A DNA stretch of 10,058 nt from Treponema sp. (GTDB lineage: Bacteria; Spirochaetota; Spirochaetia; Treponematales; Treponemataceae). The number at the start of each line of letters is the position of its first letter. Position 1 is the stretch's first letter. The stretch lies in contig JAEDCT010000041.1 in NCBI GenBank assembly GCA_016294035.1, positions 1 to 10,058 on the forward strand. The letters are read 5' to 3'. Positions 6,152 through 10,058 of this stretch are shown here, piece after piece. The notes below the pieces were generated by a model. It was not told the origin of the DNA. It worked only from the letters and a program-made list of their open reading frames with translations, and ran no database searches. The translations under genes and the position numbers were made by a program.

Positions 6152-6892
6152 ATGACCGTAGAAAAAAACGACATCGAAAAACTCCAGAAACTGGTAGAAA
6201 AAAGAATCACACAAATTGAACTCTCGCCAAATCCTGATTCATCGGAGCTTTTTGACCTTAACATGCTGGACTCAAACATTTCACTTCTTCTCATGAAAGC
6301 AGAACTGGAAGACGGTCCCATTGAACTTACATCCGTTGACAAGAAAATCAAGGATGCGCTGAAAAGCTTTAGAACATCCATTCAGGAAAAGGAATCAAAG
6401 CCAGTTGACTCTACAGTCATGACTGAAGAAATTCTTCTTGCAGCAAATGAAATCGTTGAAATGATCCGAAACCTTGAAGACAAAGTAGAACTGCACCCGG
6501 AAAAAACATTTGCAGAAAACCTCAAGAAAAGACTTGATCATGCACAGGAACTTCTGGTTCAGATTGCACTTCTAAAGAACGAGTCAAAGAAAACCCTAAG
6601 GGAATGGAACACACAGATAATGCCTCTGCCTTCCTCAGTAGCCGGGACAATTCTTGGCCAAATGAAAACTGCAAAAAAAGCTGAAGCTTCCAGAGAAAAC
6701 GGCAAAAAGGGTGGTCGTCCAAGAAAGAACTCCGGGGAACAGAAAAAAACTTCTGCAAGAAAGACAGAATCTAAAATTCCAGTTAAATCAACAACAAAAA
6801 AAGAAGAGAAAAAAGCGGCAGATTCCAAAAGAAAAGCCCCGCAGAAGAAATCTGAAGGGCAAAAAAAACTCAAGTCAGCCTCAAAGAAATAA
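6152..6892 (+). CDS. Lysine-rich protein with AT-hook-like motif, histone-H1-like tail
   Basis: A 246-residue cytosolic protein that I do not recognise as a named family. Residues 1-155 are acidic to neutral and strongly helical (for example DIEKLQKLVEKRITQIE, then 90-150), with heptad-like spacing that suggests coiled coil or a small helical bundle. From about 172 to 246 it becomes a disordered, basic tail rich in Lys, Ala, Ser and Pro, like the C-termini of eukaryotic H1 and bacterial H1-like proteins (Hc1, BpH1). At the junction ENGKKGGRPRKN (182-193) contains GGRPRK, close to the AT-hook core that enters the DNA minor groove. Inference: a nucleoid-associated or nucleic-acid-binding protein whose helical part mediates self-association. 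No Shine-Dalgarno precedes the ATG. It is divergent from the lipoprotein gene, and its stop lies 19 bp from the convergent GH9 stop. The reading frame is secure; the function is inferred from composition. Confidence 0.85.
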   Translation: MTVEKNDIEKLQKLVEKRITQIELSPNPDSSELFDLNMLDSNISLLLMKAELEDGPIELTSVDKKIKDALKSFRTSIQEKESKPVDSTVMTEEILLAANEIVEMIRNLEDKVELHPEKTFAENLKKRLDHAQELLVQIALLKNESKKTLREWNTQIMPLPSSVAGTILGQMKTAKKAEASRENGKKGGRPRKNSGEQKKTSARKTESKIPVKSTTKKEEKKAADSKRKAPQKKSEGQKKLKSASKK

Positions 6893-6911
6893 TCTCAGAG
6901 GCAAAACCACT

Positions 6912-9098
6912 CTACATCTTGCATGCCATAAGGAACACAAGGGGAGAGTTCCAGTAAATTGTAATCTCATTGCATGAATAGCTCTGGTCATTATCCACAT
7001 AGCATTCAGCAAAAGGCTTTCCCTTTAGAACAACCTTTGCATAGGGGTCATTGAGCTTTGCATTTGGTCCACCAACAAGCATTCCTGCCATTGGTTTCTT
7101 AACAACCTGCGATGGTCTGTGATGAGGAGCAACAGGACTGAGGCTTCCAAATCCAGTTACAAAGCAGTATGAATTTGTATTGATACCAAGCAGATAGTCA
7201 AGCTGACTCATTGCGGCATCCGAATATTTTTCTGTTCCTGAGATTTTGTCTGCAAGAACAAAAAGCATTCCGTTGTCTGCAACATTCATATTGCTTCCCC
7301 AGACATATTCATTGACTGTGAGTGAAACTCCATAAGAATCAATCTTTGTATAACCAATCTTTTTATCTGCCTCACCAAGGATCATTGACCTGATTGTCTG
7401 GTAATGATCATCCCTTGGAGCATTTGAAGTTGCGTAGGCATAAAGTCCATAAAGGCTTACCTGCTGCCATCCAAGAGCAAGACTCATATCATTCAGATTC
7501 ACTGCCTTTGCCTTTGAAAGATAGCTTTCATCACCGGTAGTCTTGTAAAGCTCAGAATATCCCCACAAAAGTTCATCCCTGTGGTCGTTGTCTTCGTACT
7601 GTCCGGTCTTAATTGAAGGAGGATTTCTGAAGCCCTTCTGGTTTGGATTTGCATCCATGTATTCAGCAGCCTTCTTTGCGGCATCAAGACAAATCCTGGC
7701 AAAATCACTGTCAAAAGAATAGATTCTTGCAGCCATTGCCATTGCAGCAGCAAAATCTCCGGTTGCAGAAAGTGAAACTGGTGAAAGAAGAAGCTGGTCA
7801 GTTTCGTCAACGGCAGCAACTACTTCCGGGAAATCACGGCAGGTTACCTTGTGATATACTCCACCGGTTGCCTTATCCTGCATCTTGAGCATCCATTCAA
7901 GTTCATATCTTACTTCATCAAGAACATCTGCAACGCCATTTGAACTTTCCGGGATTCCTGTTGCATCAGAGAAAAGTTCCGGCCTAAACTCATAAGCAAG
8001 CATAAGATCACAGGCAGCCTTTGCTCCAGGAACAACATAGCGTCCGTAGTCACCTGCATCATGCCATCCGCCTGAAACGTCAATCTTAGGAGATGTAGTT
8101 CCAAAAACAACAGCTTTTGCTGAATGGCAAGGTTCATGCCCAAAATCAGAATCCAAAACCTTTGTTCCACAGCGCTGGAGATAGAACATTCTTACGATAG
8201 AATCAAGAGGTTTCTTGTATACATCCTCACCGATTGCAAAGGGAAATGACTCACCTATATCCTTCACGCAAACCCTGTAAGTACCCGGTTTCTTGAAGTC
8301 AGAGAAATCTGCAATTGCTGTTGTTTCCTCGCAGGCAATATTATGTGCTGAATTCCTGAGCTTTCCCTTGTAGACAATCTCATTGGTTGAGGTATCGACA
8401 ACCGTAAATTTGCCCTTGATTTTCTTGAGCTCTGCACTTCTGACAACAGCAAGCTTTCTTCCCTCTGGAACATAGCCCACCTGATTAACGTTTACAGGAA
8501 CCTTCTTGCTTAGGGAAGTCTTTGGAATCCTGGAATCATCAACAAGATAAAGCTCAAAGTTATCAAGAATAACTGAGTGCTCACCTGCACCATCCGGACA
8601 TTCTTCCCAGGAACCCATGTTGATGCAAAGACGCGGATTGAAGTCAGTATCCTCATTCATTGTGAAAGTCTTTTCAATATGAGAAACCTGGTCAGTGACC
8701 TTGATAAAATCACCTACATAGGCATGATAGTCACCACCGTTAAGCTGGATTCTCCATTCAAGTTCACGGGGAATTGTTGACCTTACATCAAATGAAAATT
8801 TATATTCACCACCCTGATAAAGAGTAAAACCATCATAGTAAGGCTGAATTCCATATTGGATTTTTCCTGTGCTTTCAATGGCTACCTCAAGCTCACCTTC
8901 CTTAATGTGCCTGAGTTCTGCCTTACCTCCGTTCTTGTAAAGCATCCATGGCTCAATTCCGCCGGTAAAGTGACCAAATTCAATCAGGTTTTTAGGTCCG
9001 GTCTCCTCTGGAACCTGGACTTCTTTTTTCTTTCCACAAGAAGAAAATGCCAGTATCATTGCCAGAACGGCAAATACAGGCAGTAAAAATTTTTTCAT
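6912..9098 (-). CDS. Glycoside hydrolase family 9 endoglucanase lipoprotein with CBM4/9-like module
   Basis: A 728-residue surface lipoprotein. Residues 1-20 are a signal peptide ending in FSSC, so Cys21 is the lipidation site. A short linker leads to a beta-sandwich carbohydrate-binding module of the CBM4/9 type (about 37-186). Then comes the Ig-like CelD N-terminal domain (about 199-289, starting VPVNVNQVGYVPEGRK) that precedes many GH9 catalytic domains. The GH9 (alpha/alpha)6 barrel spans about 295-726. GGWHDAGDYGRY (343-354) holds the catalytic base region (Asp347, Asp350), HHRPS (659-663) lines the active site, and the C-terminal YSCNEITIYWNSPLVF carries the expected catalytic acid Glu711. 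Family role: inverting hydrolysis of beta-1,4-glucans such as cellulose, mixed-linkage glucan or xyloglucan. The ATG follows a GGGGGAG site. It is monocistronic, with its own promoter candidate. The precise substrate is unknown. Confidence 0.95.
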   Translation of the reverse strand: MKKFLLPVFAVLAMILAFSSCGKKKEVQVPEETGPKNLIEFGHFTGGIEPWMLYKNGGKAELRHIKEGELEVAIESTGKIQYGIQPYYDGFTLYQGGEYKFSFDVRSTIPRELEWRIQLNGGDYHAYVGDFIKVTDQVSHIEKTFTMNEDTDFNPRLCINMGSWEECPDGAGEHSVILDNFELYLVDDSRIPKTSLSKKVPVNVNQVGYVPEGRKLAVVRSAELKKIKGKFTVVDTSTNEIVYKGKLRNSAHNIACEETTAIADFSDFKKPGTYRVCVKDIGESFPFAIGEDVYKKPLDSIVRMFYLQRCGTKVLDSDFGHEPCHSAKAVVFGTTSPKIDVSGGWHDAGDYGRYVVPGAKAACDLMLAYEFRPELFSDATGIPESSNGVADVLDEVRYELEWMLKMQDKATGGVYHKVTCRDFPEVVAAVDETDQLLLSPVSLSATGDFAAAMAMAARIYSFDSDFARICLDAAKKAAEYMDANPNQKGFRNPPSIKTGQYEDNDHRDELLWGYSELYKTTGDESYLSKAKAVNLNDMSLALGWQQVSLYGLYAYATSNAPRDDHYQTIRSMILGEADKKIGYTKIDSYGVSLTVNEYVWGSNMNVADNGMLFVLADKISGTEKYSDAAMSQLDYLLGINTNSYCFVTGFGSLSPVAPHHRPSQVVKKPMAGMLVGGPNAKLNDPYAKVVLKGKPFAECYVDNDQSYSCNEITIYWNSPLVFLMACKM

Positions 9099-9131
9099 GT
9101 ACTCCCCCAGTTATGGATTGTATCGGAATCA

Positions 9132-9159
9132 ATTTTACTACAGATACATCTAATTGCAA
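9132..9159 (-). promoter_or_regulatory. Candidate promoter for the GH9 gene
   Basis: On the minus strand TTGCAA (9159-9154) and TAAAAT (9137-9132) are separated by 16 bp. The -10 box matches five of six consensus positions. Transcription would start about 25 bp before the GGGGGAG ribosome site (9108-9102) of the GH9 gene. Confidence 0.5.
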
Positions 9160-9202
9160 AGTGTATTTTTACAAAGACACAATGCAGCATCGGAAAGTAA
9201 AA

Positions 9203-9234
9203 CCCTAGACTTTTTAGGGAAATAGTGGTATTTT
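9203..9234 (+). promoter_or_regulatory. Candidate promoter with overlapping dyad, NifX-like gene
   Basis: TAGACT (9206-9211) and TATTTT (9229-9234, preceded by TGG as in extended -10 sites) are separated by 17 bp. A dyad, CCCTA (9203-9207) and TAGGG (9215-9219), overlaps the -35 region and could be an operator. No T-run follows the dyad on the plus strand, so it is not a terminator in that direction. Weak evidence overall. Confidence 0.3.
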
Positions 9235-9266
9235 AGCAAAACTGATTTTTCGAAAAGGGGCAAGTC

Positions 9267-9623
9267 ATGATAATTGCAGCAACTTACGACATGGAAAGCG
9301 GAAATGTATTCCAGCATTTTGGGAAAACCCAGAATTTCAAGCTGTATACTGTGGAAGACGGAAAGATTGTCAACTCCAGAATAATAGACAACGGCGGATT
9401 TGGACACCACGATCTTGCAACCTACTTAAAAAGCCTTGGAGTTTCCACACTTATTCTTGGAAACAGGGGGCAAGGTGCTATTGATGCATTGAAAAATGCC
9501 GGTATCAGGGAAATTCCCGGAATAACGGGGAATGCAGACAAATCAGTGGAAGCCCTGCTGGTCGGAATGCTCATTTTCAACCCTAATGCCATCTGCAGTC
9601 ACCAGCACCATCACAACAACTAG
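9267..9623 (+). CDS. NifX/NifB-type dinitrogenase iron-molybdenum cofactor-binding family protein
   Basis: A 118-residue single-domain protein of the Nitro_FeMo-Co family (PF02579 fold, RNase H-like). Landmarks are the opening strand MIIAATYD, QHFGK (16-20), an acidic turn with VNSRIIDNGGFGHHDLATYL (35-54) and LGNRGQGAIDALKNAGI (64-80), which matches the family's G-x-G-x-x-A-x-x-A-L-x-x-x-G-I pattern. In NifX, NafY and the NifB C-terminus this fold carries iron-sulfur or FeMo cofactor; stand-alone copies in non-fixing anaerobes are common and poorly understood. The C-terminus (Cys110, then His112 and His114-116) looks like a metal-binding tail. No nif genes are nearby, so nitrogen fixation should not be assumed. 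AAAAGGGG (9253-9260) lies 6 nt before the ATG and overlaps the palindrome TTTTCGAAAA (9247-9256). Confidence 0.9.
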   Translation: MIIAATYDMESGNVFQHFGKTQNFKLYTVEDGKIVNSRIIDNGGFGHHDLATYLKSLGVSTLILGNRGQGAIDALKNAGIREIPGITGNADKSVEALLVGMLIFNPNAICSHQHHHNN

Positions 9624-9643
9624 ATCTTTGCAACTAGATCTTT
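9617..9643. repeat. 13-bp direct repeat spanning the NifX-like stop codon
   Basis: CAACTAGATCTTT occurs at 9617-9629 and 9631-9643 with one base between. The first copy contains the TAG stop. AGATCT is self-complementary, so the two copies could also pair (6-bp stem, 8-nt loop) ahead of a short T-run, a poor terminator at best. Confidence 0.85.
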
Positions 9644-9741
9644 AATTGGTCAATCTTTTTGTTCTTGTATAATTCCTGACCTGCCCCTTCAATAATCTTT
9701 ACCAGGACGGCTCATCTGAACCAAAGCTAGTCCATCCGTGA

Positions 9742-10058
9742 CTTATGGTAATCTCATACCTTGCTCCGGAATTTTCACTAGATAAGGATAATGACAAAAA
9801 AAATAACAGACAAAAATGCGGGAAGCCGCCCATTCTGACGACTTCCCGCATTTTTGTTTCGGCACAGTCTGCTTTAGTTCGCTTTGCCAACGAGACACAT
9901 GCGTTCGCTTTCGCGATCCGCGGCGGTAGGGAAATTTATTTCACTGTGCGCTCGCGCGCACGTCCTTACCATTTCAGCTTCAGTGAAACTACTTTAGCTT
10001 GCCTTGCCAACGAGACACATGCGTTCGCTTTCGCGATCCGCGGCGGTAGGGAAATTTA
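9742..10058 (+). CDS. Possible partial open frame through the 120-bp repeats
   Basis: A plus-strand frame is open from just after a TGA (9739-9741) to the window end, with a possible ATG at 9745 but no ribosome site. Its first part crosses the strong terminator (9811-9856) and does not look like protein. Within the repeats it reads a 40-residue unit that includes ANETHAFAFAIRGGREI, seen twice. Only this frame is open through a whole unit; the other five each contain a stop. I recognise no domain. It may be a real repeat protein whose start lies elsewhere, or an intergenic repeat that happens to be open. Confidence 0.2.
9811..9856. terminator. Strong bidirectional hairpin terminator
   Basis: CAAAAATGCGGGAAG (9811-9825) and CTTCCCGCATTTTTG (9842-9856) are perfect 15-bp inverted repeats with a 16-nt loop. 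The GC-rich core is flanked by A and T runs, so it has terminator form on both strands. It lies about 190 bp after the NifX-like stop and would also stop transcription entering from the right. The stretch 9644-9810 between the gene and this hairpin holds nothing I can support. Confidence 0.9.
9871..10058. repeat. GC-rich 120-bp tandem repeat, truncated by window edge
   Basis: The sequence at 9871-9938 recurs at 9991-10058, exactly 120 bp later. The last 55 bases (9884-9938 and 10004-10058) are identical, and the first 13 have four differences. Each unit contains the palindromes TCGCGA and CCGCGG. Between the copies is a perfect hairpin, GTGCGC (9946-9951), TCGC loop, GCGCAC (9956-9961), nested inside a second pair, TTTCACTG (9939-9946) with CAGTGAAA (9981-9988). 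The composition is far more GC-rich than the neighbouring genes. The array probably continues beyond the window. Confidence 0.92.

Noticed and set aside
6559..6873. Minus-strand Phe/Ser-rich frame opposite the H1-like gene
   Set aside because: It is the complement of a lysine-rich coding region (AAA codons read as TTT) and has no independent support.
9641..9662. Terminator with stem ATTG/CAAT just after the NifX-like gene
   Set aside because: The stem is four bases with a two-base loop, which is too small; the strong hairpin at 9811-9856 serves better.
9699..9890. Minus-strand 63-residue frame with a signal-like hydrophobic stretch, starting inside the repeat
   Set aside because: It starts with TTG in the repeat, runs through the terminator hairpin, has no ribosome site, and the hydrophobic run comes from the A/T tract. 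The end (ISHGWTSFGSDEPSW) looks somewhat protein-like and could be a gene remnant, but nothing supports it.
9871..10058. CRISPR array
   Set aside because: Only two copies of a long 120-bp period are present, with no alternation of short repeats and unique spacers and no cas genes.

Overview
The window looks like a chromosomal segment of a moderately AT-rich, Gram-negative-type bacterium. My best guess is a gut or rumen spirochaete of the Treponema type. The reasons are the mix of exported lipoproteins with loose lipoboxes, a surface family 9 glycoside hydrolase, the style of the core genes (ffh, gpsA, ndk) and a PilZ-like protein. No rRNA or 16S marker is present, so this placement is inference. 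No tRNA, rRNA, CRISPR array, insertion sequence or phage gene was seen.

Layout. Positions 1-140 are intergenic: eight heptamer repeats followed by a GC-rich block. A lipocalin gene (254-793, +) comes next. It converges on a minus-strand operon that reads leftwards: a PilZ-like gene (4347-3484), gpsA (3453-2398) and ffh (2388-931), ending at a hairpin with a T-run (899-852). A second minus-strand unit holds a TPR lipoprotein (5992-5003) and nucleoside diphosphate kinase (4952-4506), ending at a very clear terminator (4484-4457). From a 159-bp divergent spacer, a gene for a lysine-rich, histone-H1-like protein (6152-6892, +) reads rightwards. It meets the end of a large GH9 cellulase/glucanase lipoprotein gene (9098-6912, -) with only 19 bp between them. 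A second divergent spacer leads to a small NifX/NifB-type cofactor-binding protein (9267-9623, +). The right edge has a strong hairpin terminator (9811-9856) and then the start of a GC-rich 120-bp tandem repeat that runs off the window.

How the genes relate. gpsA (glycerol-3-phosphate for phospholipids) and ffh (membrane-protein targeting) both serve the membrane and are tightly spaced, with a possible cyclic-di-GMP sensor upstream. The GH9 lipoprotein would attack beta-glucan at the cell surface. The other genes look independent.

Most unusual points: (1) the repeat array at the right edge has a period of exactly 40 codons, and only one of the six frames is open through a full unit; (2) ndk and the H1-like gene have no Shine-Dalgarno sequence but share the same promoter geometry (-35, 17 bp, -10, 6 bp, ATG), which predicts leaderless mRNAs; (3) a perfect 14-bp palindrome is centred on the ndk start codon. 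I found no gene cluster that amounts to an undescribed multi-gene system.
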